Shown in pieces: positions 26,434 to 35,299 of a DNA stretch of 64,000 nucleotides. The translations under genes and the position numbers were made by a program. Under the pieces are notes generated by a model. That model worked only from the letters and a program-made list of their open reading frames with translations, searched no databases and was not told the DNA's origin. The stretch is from Geovibrio ferrireducens (GTDB lineage: Bacteria; Chrysiogenota; Deferribacteres; Deferribacterales; Geovibrionaceae), in NCBI RefSeq assembly GCF_026226615.1, contig NZ_JAJAPB010000004.1:1-64000 (forward strand), given 5' to 3'. Position 1 is the first letter of the stretch; each line of letters starts with the position of its first letter.

Positions 26434-29055
26434 ATGAGAAATATCGGCTTTATTGTCTTTGCCCTTTTAATTGCCTTTGCCGCGGGCGCTCAGGATATTT
26501 ACCTGAAAAAGAACAGGTTTTTCACCGAACTGGTCATAGCCGGAGCAGCGGAAAACATCAAAGACGTTAAAAAAGGGGAAAGAACCATCACTCTGTCGTT
26601 CGCCAAAAATCTTTCGGCCGGTTTTTCAGGCAGGCTGGACGACCGCTTCATTTCAAAAATCACCGTAAAGGGCGAGAACCTCATACTGGATTTTGCTCCC
26701 GATACGGACTTCACATTCATGACCGAAGGTGTTGATGCCAAGGTTGTGGCCTCCCGCAAGAGAAAAGCAGATGACATCAAACTCGGCTACGGCATAGAGG
26801 ATGCGATAATCAGAAAAGGGAGCGGCATAGTTGAAAATGCCGAAGCGGACAGGCAGCTGGGCATAGCTGATGAACTTGTGGCAAAAGGAGCCAACGAACA
26901 GGCCGCGGTTGTGCTCGAAGGCCTTCTTGCATCGGATATAAACGCATATTACAAACAGGAAACGCTCTTCCGCCTCGGAAACGCATACTACGGCATGGGG
27001 GGCGGCTCATACAAAAATTATATAACTGCTTCACAGATATTTGATGATTTCACAAACCTCTATCCGGATTCATACCTTTTCAGGGACGCGCTTGTCAGAT
27101 CAGCGGATGCGAAGGAAAAGGCGGACATGTACTATGAGGCTATATTCGCCCACGAAAAGATAATCCGCCTTGTTCAGAATGAGAATATACAGAAAAATTC
27201 TTACAAAAAGATAGCCGATATATACCAGACCCTTGGACAAACCGACCGCGCCATTGAAGCGAGGGAGAACTACCTGAAACGCTTTAAGGACGACAGAGAC
27301 CCGCAGACGGCTGTAATCGGGCAGCTGTATTACAACAAAGGGGATGTTGACACCGCATTCCGCTACTTCCAGGGGCTTACGGGCAGGAAGATAGACTACT
27401 CGAAATTCACCCCCGAATCGCTCTATGCAATGGGCGAAGTGTTTGACAGACGCGGCAGAACAGAGGAGGCACTGAACGCCTTCCGCAGAGTTTACGGCTA
27501 TTACCCCTCGTATGAAAAGTCAGACATGGCAATGTACCGCTCGGCACAGATGTATGAAAAGATGGGCAACAAAAAGCAGGCGGATACACAGCTTCTTGAC
27601 ACCGTAAAGAAATACCCCAAGGAGCCGGGCGGGCTGCTGGCCTCCATCAGATACGCCAACTCGCACATAGGAGAGAAAAATACTCAGGAATGGGAAAAAT
27701 TTCTCGCCTCTGCCCTCGCCTCGAAGGACTTCGAAATACTCGAACAGGCGGATATTGTTATCATAAAGTCGCTTTTCCATGAAAAGGCATATGATAAAAC
27801 ACTGGAAAGGATAGACCGCTTCGGCAGACGGAGCTACAGCTCGCCCCTGATGACGACAGCCTATGAGATAAAGCAGAGAATCCGCCTCCAGCAGGCAAAA
27901 CAGGCCTATGATGAAACCAGATTTGATCAGGCTCAGGAATATGTGAATACACTGCTTAAGGAATTTCCCGATTCACCCTTCAGGCGCGAAGCGAAAACCA
28001 TAGGTCAGGCTGTTTCATACGGCAGAACAGAAGCCAGATACAACAACGGTGATTTCAAGGGTGTAATAGACTTCACCGAGCAGTTTCTCACTGATGAAAC
28101 AGAGGTTATTGAGCCCGCAAAATGGAACAGACTGCTTGATAACGCTTACTTCGGCATGGTGAAAAAGGATTTCGATGCGGCAAGGGTTCCACAGGCTCTG
28201 GTAAACGCCAAGCAGTATATTGCCCAGTTCGGCAGGGAAGGAGCCCACATAAAGGATATAACCGGAATGGCGGAAAGGCTCACCCTCACAATGATCCGCA
28301 GGAGATTTGAAGGGAACAGGTTCCTTGATGTTATCCAGACCTATTCGGAAAACCAGCAGATAATAGACTCATCGGCGCAGGAGCCTTTTAAGGACACCGT
28401 AAAGGCTTACGCGGCTTTCTCGCTCTATAAAATGTCCATGCCCGACAAGGCAGGGGAGCTGCTTGCCACTGTGGGCAAAACGAAAACCCCTGTTTACTGG
28501 CTCACAAGCCTTCTCCTCGGCAACGGAGAAATCAACTTTCAGGTGAACAGCATTGATCCGGAAACACTGATCTTCCTTGCGGATGAGGCGGAAAAGAAAA
28601 ATACCGATACCGCAGTGAAGCTCCTTGATGAGTATTCCAGAGACCCAAAGCTTGCTGCTCAGCAGAAATTTAAAATATCAAAAAATATTTCAGATGATGC
28701 CAAAAGGGAGCAGCTTCTCGTCAGAATATATCAGGATGTAAACAGCGACCCTAAAAAGCGCTTCGCAGGTTATGAGGAAGTTTCCCTCGACATGGGAATA
28801 CTTTACTACAAGAAAAACAGCTTCCGCCCCGCTGTGGACGCTCTGGGAGCCTTCCTTAAAAACTACACGCCCAGAGACGAGAAAAGAGCAGAAGGGCTCT
28901 ACTACATGGGCAAATCATATATCAAACTGAAAGATAACGACAACGCGGTTAAAAACTACATGGAGCTTCTGGAAAGCGTGCCGAACTCGGTTTATGCCAG
29001 CGCGGCGCGCTCGGAACTGGAGGAGATACAGTGGCGGAAAAGTCTGACGAAATAA
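26434..29055 (+). CDS. Large exported TPR protein
   Basis: An 873-aa protein with a signal peptide (1-19, ending AGA), an N-terminal beta-rich domain (about 20-110, SAGFSGRLDDRFISKITVKGENLILDF) and many TPR-like helical repeats through to the C-terminus (for example ALYRMGKS- and YYNKGDVDTAFRYFQGL-type units). It should lie in the periplasm and act as a scaffold; its function is unknown. Its end overlaps the kinase gene by 25 bases, tying it to the flagellar two-component pair. The start was chosen because the signal peptide begins exactly at this ATG. Confidence 0.8.
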   Translation: MRNIGFIVFALLIAFAAGAQDIYLKKNRFFTELVIAGAAENIKDVKKGERTITLSFAKNLSAGFSGRLDDRFISKITVKGENLILDFAPDTDFTFMTEGVDAKVVASRKRKADDIKLGYGIEDAIIRKGSGIVENAEADRQLGIADELVAKGANEQAAVVLEGLLASDINAYYKQETLFRLGNAYYGMGGGSYKNYITASQIFDDFTNLYPDSYLFRDALVRSADAKEKADMYYEAIFAHEKIIRLVQNENIQKNSYKKIADIYQTLGQTDRAIEARENYLKRFKDDRDPQTAVIGQLYYNKGDVDTAFRYFQGLTGRKIDYSKFTPESLYAMGEVFDRRGRTEEALNAFRRVYGYYPSYEKSDMAMYRSAQMYEKMGNKKQADTQLLDTVKKYPKEPGGLLASIRYANSHIGEKNTQEWEKFLASALASKDFEILEQADIVIIKSLFHEKAYDKTLERIDRFGRRSYSSPLMTTAYEIKQRIRLQQAKQAYDETRFDQAQEYVNTLLKEFPDSPFRREAKTIGQAVSYGRTEARYNNGDFKGVIDFTEQFLTDETEVIEPAKWNRLLDNAYFGMVKKDFDAARVPQALVNAKQYIAQFGREGAHIKDITGMAERLTLTMIRRRFEGNRFLDVIQTYSENQQIIDSSAQEPFKDTVKAYAAFSLYKMSMPDKAGELLATVGKTKTPVYWLTSLLLGNGEINFQVNSIDPETLIFLADEAEKKNTDTAVKLLDEYSRDPKLAAQQKFKISKNISDDAKREQLLVRIYQDVNSDPKKRFAGYEEVSLDMGILYYKKNSFRPAVDALGAFLKNYTPRDEKRAEGLYYMGKSYIKLKDNDNAVKNYMELLESVPNSVYASAARSELEEIQWRKSLTK

Positions 29056-30164
29056 AGACGCAGGACAGCAGGATAGATGAACTGAAACTCCTTATGGAGT
29101 CCTTTAATCTCGCCACCACCAAGCTTGAGGACTCATACAGCGTGATTCAGGAGGAAGCCCGCAAGCTGCGCGAAGAGGTGGAGGAGAAAAACCGCCGCCT
29201 GTCAGCACTCAGCAACCTTCTGGAAGGTGTCCTGATGAACTCCGGCAGCGCCATAATAGCTGTCGGGAAGAACGGCTCCATCCTCACCCTGAACAAGGAG
29301 GCTGAAAAAATGGCCGCCTTTTTCGGGCAGGAGAAGTTCCTCTCCATGCTGGGCGGCTTTATGGAGCCGGGGCTCTATGAACATGAGCCGGAGCGCGGCA
29401 TGTATCTCAAAATAAGCCTCGGCGAACTCAGCGCGGAGGGAATATCCGGCACGGTGTACGTCATAGACGATATAAGTGACCTGAAAGCCCTTGAGAAAGA
29501 GAAGCACAGGGATGAAAAACTGATGCTCATGGGGGAGATGGCGGCGAACATCGCCCATGAAATACGCAACCCGCTGGGCAGCATAGAACTTTTTGCATCG
29601 CTTCTGGGGCGGGATCTGGAGGATTCCCCCGATAAAAAGCGCCTCACTCACTCCATAATCAAAGGTGTGCGCACAATAAACGCCATCATTTCAAACATCC
29701 TCCTTTTCACCAAGGAGATACAGCTTGAAATAAAGGAACATTTCCTCTCTGACATAGTGGATGATGTCATACTCTATCTCCAGCACATAATGCGCGACAA
29801 GGAAGTCCGCTTCATCAATAATATAGGCGAAAATCAGAAGATAAAATGCGATGCGGAACTGTTTAAGCAGGTGGTGATGAACATTATTCACAACTCTGTG
29901 GATGCGGTAAAGAGCGGCGGCGAGATCCTTATTCAGGCCGGCACGGATAAAAACGAAAGCTGGTTTTCCATAACCGACAACGGCAGCGGCATCGAACCTT
30001 CCATGACAGGCAAGCTTTTCATGCCGTTTCAGACCACCAAGGCAAAGGGAACGGGACTTGGGCTCGCCATTGTCTATAAAATAGTAAAGGCGCACGGCGG
30101 CAGCATTGAGGCCGACAGTGACGGCAAAACCTACACGGCCTTCCGTGTGGCGGTTCCGGTATAG
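29031..30164 (+). CDS. FlrB/FleS-like flagellar histidine kinase
   Basis: A 377-aa soluble kinase with no membrane segment. A coiled coil (about 15-65) and a PAS domain (about 60-160) precede the HisKA domain, with phosphoacceptor His 176 in AANIAHEIRNPLGSIELFASLL, and an ATPase domain (NIIHNSVDAV, DNGSGI, GTGLGLAIV). The RNPLGSIELFASLL form is typical of kinases paired with flagellar sigma54 activators. It starts at a GTG with AGGAG five bases ahead. The response regulator follows after 7 bases. Confidence 0.88.
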   Translation: MAEKSDEIKTQDSRIDELKLLMESFNLATTKLEDSYSVIQEEARKLREEVEEKNRRLSALSNLLEGVLMNSGSAIIAVGKNGSILTLNKEAEKMAAFFGQEKFLSMLGGFMEPGLYEHEPERGMYLKISLGELSAEGISGTVYVIDDISDLKALEKEKHRDEKLMLMGEMAANIAHEIRNPLGSIELFASLLGRDLEDSPDKKRLTHSIIKGVRTINAIISNILLFTKEIQLEIKEHFLSDIVDDVILYLQHIMRDKEVRFINNIGENQKIKCDAELFKQVVMNIIHNSVDAVKSGGEILIQAGTDKNESWFSITDNGSGIEPSMTGKLFMPFQTTKAKGTGLGLAIVYKIVKAHGGSIEADSDGKTYTAFRVAVPV

Positions 30165-30171
30165 GTGTTGA

Positions 30172-31611
30172 ATGAGCGATAAGAACGAAAGCAGAAAAGT
30201 TCTCATAGTTGATGACGATGACAACATGCGCGAGGCACTCAGGGAAACAGTCAGGCGTATGGGGCTTTCAGTGGAAACCGCAGAAAACGGGCGTGAAGGA
30301 TTCGAAAAGGCCTCCTCACGCCCCTATGACCTGATCATAAGCGACATGCGTATGCCTGAGATTGACGGACTCGCCATGTTCAACATGATGCGCTCCTCCG
30401 GCATTGAAACGCCCACATGCTTCATAACCGCATTCGGAACCGTTGCAAACGCAGTGGAGGCACTCAAACTCGGTGCTTCGGACTATATTCTCAAGCCGTT
30501 CCCGCCGGAAGTTATTGAAGAGCTCATAAGACGCACATTTGAGATAGAGAGCCTCACCAAAGGGGGCAAACGTAAGAAGAACAAGGCTGTTTTCCGCAGT
30601 GCTTTCATGGCGCGTCTGTTCGCGCTGGCCAAGGATGTGGCTGACAGTGAGGCCACTGTGCTTATCACCGGTGAATCAGGCACGGGCAAAGAGGTATTAG
30701 CCCGTTATATTCACGACAACAGTTCAAGGGCCGACGGCCCCTTTGTGGCGGTGAACTGCGCCGCCATACCCGAAAACCTCATAGAAAGCGAACTCTTCGG
30801 ATTTGAAAAGGGAGCCTTCACCGGGGCAATCAACCGCAAGGCTGGCAAATTTGAACTGGCTGACGGCGGAACCATCCTGCTGGATGAGATAGGCGAGGTT
30901 CCGATTCATTTACAGGCCAAACTGCTCAGGGTTTTGCAGGAGCGGGAGGTGGAACGCCTCGGCTCCGTGCGCCCGGAAAAGATAAATGTCCGCATACTGG
31001 CCACCACTAACAGAGAGCTAAAAAAAGAGGTGGCAGCGGGCAATTTCAGGGAAGACCTGTTCTACAGGCTGAACGTTATCGCAATCGAGCTTCCGCCCCT
31101 TCGTGAACGCAGGGAGGATGTGCGGGAACTGGCAGAATTCTTCATGACAAAATACGCCGAAATAAACCGAAAGGGCTCATGCTCTCTGGGTGAAAAGGCG
31201 CTTCAGGCACTCATAGATTACGAGTGGCCGGGAAATGTCCGCGAACTGGAGCACACCATTGAGCGTGCGGTTGTTCTCTGCCGTGATAAGGTGATAAGCG
31301 AGCGCGATCTCTTCCTCCACGGCATAACCATAAAGCAGTTTCTTCTGGAGAGCGATTTCCAGAAGGATGTCCCCGTTCAGCAGGCGGAAGTATGCGTTGA
31401 AAATGCCTCCGGCGCTGAGGTATGCAGACCTGCCCCGGCTGTTCCCTCTGTGGGTGTAACCATTGCAGAGATGGAGAGGGAGCTTATACTGAAAACTCTC
31501 GATGAGGTCGGCGGAAACCGCACCAAGGCGGCGGATCTTCTGGGCATAACTGTACGCACACTGCGCAACAAACTCAATGAATACAGGGATTCGGGGCATT
31601 ACAGCGACTGA
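30172..31611 (+). CDS. FlrC/FleR-like sigma54-dependent response regulator
   Basis: A 479-aa NtrC-family activator: receiver domain with Asp 58 (IISDMRMPEIDG), AAA+ domain with Walker A GESGTGKE at 167-174, the sigma54-contact loop GAFTGA at 214-219, and a Fis-type DNA-binding helix-turn-helix at the C-terminus (TKAADLLGITVRTLRNKLNEY). With its kinase it most likely switches on middle flagellar genes; the sigma54-type promoter before flgB is a plausible target. Complete and of normal length. Confidence 0.93.
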   Translation: MSDKNESRKVLIVDDDDNMREALRETVRRMGLSVETAENGREGFEKASSRPYDLIISDMRMPEIDGLAMFNMMRSSGIETPTCFITAFGTVANAVEALKLGASDYILKPFPPEVIEELIRRTFEIESLTKGGKRKKNKAVFRSAFMARLFALAKDVADSEATVLITGESGTGKEVLARYIHDNSSRADGPFVAVNCAAIPENLIESELFGFEKGAFTGAINRKAGKFELADGGTILLDEIGEVPIHLQAKLLRVLQEREVERLGSVRPEKINVRILATTNRELKKEVAAGNFREDLFYRLNVIAIELPPLRERREDVRELAEFFMTKYAEINRKGSCSLGEKALQALIDYEWPGNVRELEHTIERAVVLCRDKVISERDLFLHGITIKQFLLESDFQKDVPVQQAEVCVENASGAEVCRPAPAVPSVGVTIAEMERELILKTLDEVGGNRTKAADLLGITVRTLRNKLNEYRDSGHYSD

Positions 31612-31618
31612 TATAACA

Positions 31619-31677
31619 GGGTAAATCAGTACATCCTGTCTGATTTACCCACACGCTCGCGCCGTGACGAAGCTCAC
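31619..31677 (+). repeat. Modular hairpin element, partial copy E
   Basis: Hairpin 1 (31619-31650) has 11-bp arms GGGTAAATCAG/CTGATTTACCC, a bulged T, inner ACA/TGT and loop TCC. The conserved linker follows at 31651-31663, then a short hairpin 2 (GTGA/TCAC, 31664-31677). The core and hairpin 3 are replaced by the tandem array that begins at 31679. It is antisense to the AEC transporter gene on its right. Confidence 0.8.
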
Positions 31678-31678
31678 T

Positions 31679-32291
31679 GTCATTGCGAACTTTAGTGAAG
31701 CAATCTCTAAGTATTAACAACACCATCACACCCCCGCAAAGCGGCAAGGAGACAAACACAGCTTAAGACTGCCGCGTCGCGCTGCTCCTCGCAGTGACGC
31801 AAACTACTGCCATTGCGAACTTTAGTGAAGCAATCTCTAAGTATTAACAGCACCCTCATACCCCCGCAAAGCGGCAAGAAGACAAACACAACTTAAGACT
31901 GCCGCGTCGCGCTGCTCCTCGCAGTGACGCAAACTACTGTCATTGCGAACTTTAGTGAAGCAATCTCTGAATATTAAAGCCACATCCTCATACCCCCGCA
32001 AAGCGGAAGGCAAAGCGGCAAGGAGACAATCACAGCTTGAGACTGCCGCATCGCGCTGCTCCCCGCCGTGACGAAGCTCACTGTCATTGCGAACATCAGT
32101 GAAGCAATCTCTAAGTATTAATACCTCATCCTCATAATCTTCGCAAAGCGGCAAGGAGACAAACACAGCTTGAGACTGCCGTGTCGTGCGACTCCCCGCA
32201 GTGACGAAGCTCACTGTCATTGCGAACGTCAGTGAAGCAATCTCTAAGTATTAATACCGCACCCTCATACCCCCGCAAAGCGGAAGGCAAA
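31679..32291 (+). repeat. Tandem array of about 130-bp units
   Basis: Five units start with G(T/C)CATTGCGAAC at 31679, 31809, 31939, 32083 and 32216 (periods 130, 130, 144, 133). Each contains GTGAAGCAATCTCT, then CCCCCGCAAAGCGG, then an inverted GC-rich tail with GCAGTGACG. The CCCCCGCAAAGCGG part is an echo of the 3' end of the AEC gene: 31986-32014 equals 32263-32291 over 29 bases, including the stop codon. The last unit therefore runs into the coding end of that gene. No gene is seen in 31612-32264. Confidence 0.9.
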
Positions 32292-33209
32292 ACCCAGCCA
32301 AAGCGGCATGGAGATGAGCGCCGCTGCCGTGGTGAAAACTATCACAGCGGAAGTCACCCTTGATTCACCCATATAATACTTCACCACGGCGAGGTTCATC
32401 ATCCCCGCAGGCATGGCGGACTGAGCTGCGAGTATAATCTTGAGCCCCCTGTCGTTCACGGCGTATTTTGCTGTAAGCAGGAACAGAAAAGCCATTCCGA
32501 CCATACGCAGCAGGATGCCCGCCACGCCTATCTTCACTGTTCCGCCGAGGCTTGAGCCGCGAAGCCCCTCACCCAAAGCCAGCCCGCTTATGAACAGACC
32601 CAATGGCATAGTGAGAAATGATATGACATCAAGCGCACTCCCCGCAGCACCGCTGAACGGTTCGGGTGAGAAAACAGAATTAAACGCCACAGACAGAAAC
32701 AGCGCATAGAACGGCGTACTCGCGGCAAGCCTTATAATTCCCGCTCTGTAAGAGCCGGTGAGAACGACGATCCCCGCTGTCCAGTATATGAAGTCTATGC
32801 CGAAGTTAAAAAGCAGAAGCTGCCCCGCCGCGTCCCTGCCGAACAGATGCGCAACAACAGGCAGCGTAAAAAAGCCGTAGTTGTAAACCCCTATTGTAAA
32901 AGCGAAAGCCCGTCTCTCTTTCGACTCCCTCAGCCCTATGAACGGAGCCAGAAAATATGCCGCGGCAAAGCCGGAAGCAACGGAGAGCATTCCCCACAGC
33001 GGAAGGAAGACGGAGGAGGTTATATCCCTGAGATTTTCATTGCCTGTTATGAAGTTAACCACAAGGCACGGGAAAAAGAAGTGTATGAACAGGCGGAAAA
33101 GGAATTTATCAGCCTGAGGGGGCAGAGCGAAACCGCGCTTTAATACGAACCCCCCGGCGAATACGCCGAAATACGGCATGACTGTTTTAAAAATGTCTAT
33201 GTAGTTCAA
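32265..33209 (-). CDS. AEC (auxin efflux carrier) family transporter
   Basis: A 314-aa integral membrane protein with about ten hydrophobic segments in two halves, typical of the AEC family. The family includes malate/malonate and auxin carriers; the substrate here is unknown. It starts 4 bases after the DUF523 gene and forms a three-gene unit with it and the cysteine-rich protein. Its last codons (FRFAGV) lie within the last unit of the repeat array, and the 3' end is echoed in the upstream units. Confidence 0.85.
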   Translation of the reverse strand: MNYIDIFKTVMPYFGVFAGGFVLKRGFALPPQADKFLFRLFIHFFFPCLVVNFITGNENLRDITSSVFLPLWGMLSVASGFAAAYFLAPFIGLRESKERRAFAFTIGVYNYGFFTLPVVAHLFGRDAAGQLLLFNFGIDFIYWTAGIVVLTGSYRAGIIRLAASTPFYALFLSVAFNSVFSPEPFSGAAGSALDVISFLTMPLGLFISGLALGEGLRGSSLGGTVKIGVAGILLRMVGMAFLFLLTAKYAVNDRGLKIILAAQSAMPAGMMNLAVVKYYMGESRVTSAVIVFTTAAALISMPLWLGFAFRFAGV

Positions 33210-33213
33210 ACAA

Positions 33214-33699
33214 TTACTCTTCGATATATTTCAGGAAATCTTCCAGAGTTTCCTCACTGAAAAGCTTTACTCCGTTTGCCGCAAGAAGCTCTGCCGTAAC
33301 CCCTCTTCCGTTGATTTTCACCCCGCTGAATGAGCCGTCATAAATGAGGGTTGAGCCGCAGGAAGGGCTTCTGTGCTTAAGCATCGCAGCGGTACAGCCG
33401 TGTTCCAAGGCCTTTTGAAGGGTCATATGCGCGCCTTTCACAAAAGGTTCGGTGAGTTTCTGCCCGTCATCACCGTAAACTTCCCCTCTGCCTTCCAGAA
33501 CAGCTTTTCCGCCGCCCTCTCCTTTAATTTCGCAGGGTCTGCGCGGTGCGGGCAGTCCGGCGTCCACCTCAGGACAGACAAAGACAGCCAGCCCCTGATC
33601 AATAAGCCCTCTGAAAGTCTCGTTCTCTATCTTATTATTCCCGCCGTCATAACGGACATTCTCGCCCGCAAGGCAGGAGCTGAGCAGAAATTTTTTCAA
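33214..33699 (-). CDS. DUF523 family protein
   Basis: A 161-aa cytoplasmic protein of the DUF523 (YbbK-like) family. The conserved cysteines are visible: SSCLAGENVRYDG, VCPEVDAGLPAPRRPCE and HRSPSCGS. The family has been suggested to bind metal or an iron-sulfur cluster, but no function is assigned that I can rely on. Its start overlaps the stop of the preceding gene by 4 bases (ATGA), so the two are translationally coupled. Confidence 0.88.
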   Translation of the reverse strand: MKKFLLSSCLAGENVRYDGGNNKIENETFRGLIDQGLAVFVCPEVDAGLPAPRRPCEIKGEGGGKAVLEGRGEVYGDDGQKLTEPFVKGAHMTLQKALEHGCTAAMLKHRSPSCGSTLIYDGSFSGVKINGRGVTAELLAANGVKLFSEETLEDFLKYIEE

Positions 33700-34130
33700 A
33701 GCAGTTCCTCCAGAACCTCGGCAGCGTAGCCGACAAACTCTTCACACTGTTTCAGTTTTCCGGCCTCTCTGGCTTTTGTGCGCTCAGCCGGGTCTGACAT
33801 ATCCACACCCACAAGCTCAGAACAGCGCAGTGAGCCGAACCTGCCCCTGAACTTCTCTTTGAATTCCGCCATGAGGGAGTAGACAAACTCTTTAGCCTCA
33901 GTGTCTTCCAGAGTGCTTCTGCCGTGTATGAGCCCTATAACCATATAAGCACCGGAGACCGCGCCGCAGGTTTCCCCGCAGCCGCCCACGCCGCCGCCGA
34001 AAGGGGTGGCAAGCATAAGGGCCGTTTTTTCATCCATACCCGCCTCAGCGGCAAAAGCGGTAAATACTCCCTGAGAACAGTTAAAGCCGCTTCTGAAAAT
34101 TTCCGCGGCTGTTTCTTTTCTGCCGGACAA
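33696..34130 (-). CDS. C_GCAxxG_C_C family cysteine-rich protein
   Basis: A 144-aa protein with the pattern C (NCSQGV), GCGETCGAVSGA, CSELVG and a late C, which defines the C_GCAxxG_C_C (putative redox-active) family. Such proteins often accompany molybdenum or sulfur redox genes, but no such neighbour is seen here. It is first in an operon with the DUF523 and AEC genes. Function unknown; the spaced cysteines suggest metal or cluster binding. Confidence 0.9.
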   Translation of the reverse strand: MSGRKETAAEIFRSGFNCSQGVFTAFAAEAGMDEKTALMLATPFGGGVGGCGETCGAVSGAYMVIGLIHGRSTLEDTEAKEFVYSLMAEFKEKFRGRFGSLRCSELVGVDMSDPAERTKAREAGKLKQCEEFVGYAAEVLEELL

Positions 34131-34163
34131 AGCTGTGCCTCCTTAAGGCTTTTTTTGAAAAAA

Positions 34164-34192
34164 TTGCATTTGGTGATAAATTTTTCTATACT
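34164..34192 (+). promoter_or_regulatory. Sigma70-type promoter of the REC-Hpt gene
   Basis: TTGCAT (34164-34169) and TATACT (34187-34192) are separated by 17 bases, giving a start near 34199, 37 bases before the ATG at 34236. This supports the chosen gene start and excludes a longer reading frame that runs through from 33924. Confidence 0.6.
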
Positions 34193-34235
34193 ATGGTATT
34201 ATCAAATACATTTTTTCTCAAAAGGAATATTGATT

Positions 34236-34955
34236 ATGATGAGAATTCTTCTCGCGGAGGACAACCCCGTTAATCAGATGATTACACGGAAGATTGTTGA
34301 AAAGCTTGGAACAAAAGTCGATGTGGCAGGCAACGGACGCGAAGCTGTTGATATGGTGCAGAAGGAGAGCTACGCGCTTATCCTGATGGATGTCAACATG
34401 CCTGTGATGAACGGGGCGGACGCAGCGGCGGAAATACGCAGAATGGGCTACGGCATGCCTATTGTGGCACTCACTGCGGATTCCGAAACCATGACGGCCG
34501 AGCTTGAAAACTGCGGAATGACCGATTTCATATCGAAACCTGTGAATATTGCCAAAATTGAAGCCCTGATAAACAGCTGCAAAAAACCTGCCGAAAGCCC
34601 GGCAAGAAGTATAAGCAGCGACAGCGTGGAAGGATGCATAAACTATGTTTTCACCCAGCTTGGCCTTGAGAGGGAGATAGTTACGGAGCTTCTCGGCGAG
34701 TTTGTGGAAGATTCCAAAATCCATCTGGAATACCTGATCGATGCCGTTAGAGCCAGAGACATGGCCAGAGCCGCCTCCGAAGCGCACTACATCAAGGGCG
34801 CAGCCAGAAACATGGGGCTGAGAAACATAGCGGCTGCGGCTGAAATCATCGAGAAGAACGCCCGCTCAAACTCCTCAAACGACTATGAGCTGCTTTATAA
34901 AGACCTTAAGGAAAAACTTACTGTTTTCGCCGCGGAGTTCAGCAGGCTTTCCTGA
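34236..34955 (+). CDS. Receiver-Hpt domain protein
   Basis: A 239-aa signalling protein: receiver domain (about 2-115) with phosphoacceptor Asp 52 (ALILMDVNMPVMNG) and Lys in FISKPV, then an Hpt domain (about 130-235) with His 184 in SEAHYIKGAARNMGL. Such proteins sit in phosphorelays below hybrid or PAS kinases. The start is supported by AAGGAA about ten bases ahead and the promoter at 34164. A large PAS kinase lies close by on the other strand, but a partnership is only suggested by position. Confidence 0.9.
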   Translation: MMRILLAEDNPVNQMITRKIVEKLGTKVDVAGNGREAVDMVQKESYALILMDVNMPVMNGADAAAEIRRMGYGMPIVALTADSETMTAELENCGMTDFISKPVNIAKIEALINSCKKPAESPARSISSDSVEGCINYVFTQLGLEREIVTELLGEFVEDSKIHLEYLIDAVRARDMARAASEAHYIKGAARNMGLRNIAAAAEIIEKNARSNSSNDYELLYKDLKEKLTVFAAEFSRLS

Positions 34956-34964
34956 GATTTGCTC

Positions 34965-34991
34965 TCAAGTTTTTTAACATTCTGCCGATAA
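34965..34991 (+). promoter_or_regulatory. Sigma28 (FliA)-type promoter
   Basis: TCAAGTTT (34965-34972), exactly 11 bases, then GCCGATAA (34984-34991). The consensus is TAAAGTTT-N11-GCCGATAA, so there is one mismatch in 16. The expected start is near 34998, just before a GGAG ribosome site and the ATG at 35013. It marks the following small gene as part of the late flagellar regulon. Confidence 0.8.
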
Positions 34992-35012
34992 TATATTCAC
35001 GGAGAAAGCTCT

Positions 35013-35299
35013 ATGAATACTGTCGGCATAAAGAATCCTCTGGCGATAACTTATTCCCCATTTAATCCATCCGCAAGAGTCAATACTTCTGCAAAGGGAT
35101 ATAACAAGCTTCACAAGTCGGTCAGACTGCCGGAATGCGAAATTTCTCACTGACAGCACAGGCGGCGCGCGATATTCTGGAAGCAGCAGGGATCAGCATT
35201 TTCAAAACCGGTATAAGCGGCAGCGCAATGATGTATAACCCGCAGAACGACTACCGCAAACTTGCGGACATGGTCTACTCCCCGTATTCAGGCAGATAA
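35013..35299 (+). pseudogene. Small late-flagellar-regulon gene with a -1 frameshift
   Basis: An ATG at 35013 with GGAG eight bases ahead opens a 46-codon frame (MNTVGIKNPLAITYSPFNPS...) that stops at 35151. A second frame, -1 relative to it, is open from 35105 to the TAA at 35297 and encodes a helical then Gly/Tyr-rich end (LTAQAARDILEAAG...MVYSPYSGR). Joined in the overlap they give about 94 residues that look like one protein. I see no slippery heptamer, so this is a mutation, a sequencing error or two small genes. No family recognised. The end overlaps the kinase gene tail-to-tail by 25 bases. Confidence 0.55.

Noticed and set aside
31639-31663. Integron attC site
   Set aside because: The core triplets of attC (RYYYAAC/GTTRRRY) are missing, and no integron integrase or cassette structure is present.
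31679-32291. CRISPR array
   Set aside because: Units are about 130 bp and similar throughout; there are no short identical repeats with unique spacers and no cas genes.
33924-34955. A 343-aa protein from 33924
   Set aside because: The first 100 codons are antisense to the cysteine-rich gene and the promoter at 34164-34192 lies inside them; the receiver domain begins at 34236.
35105-35150. Programmed -1 frameshift
   Set aside because: No X-XXY-YYZ heptamer in the right frame and no obvious stimulatory hairpin; mutation or sequencing error is simpler.
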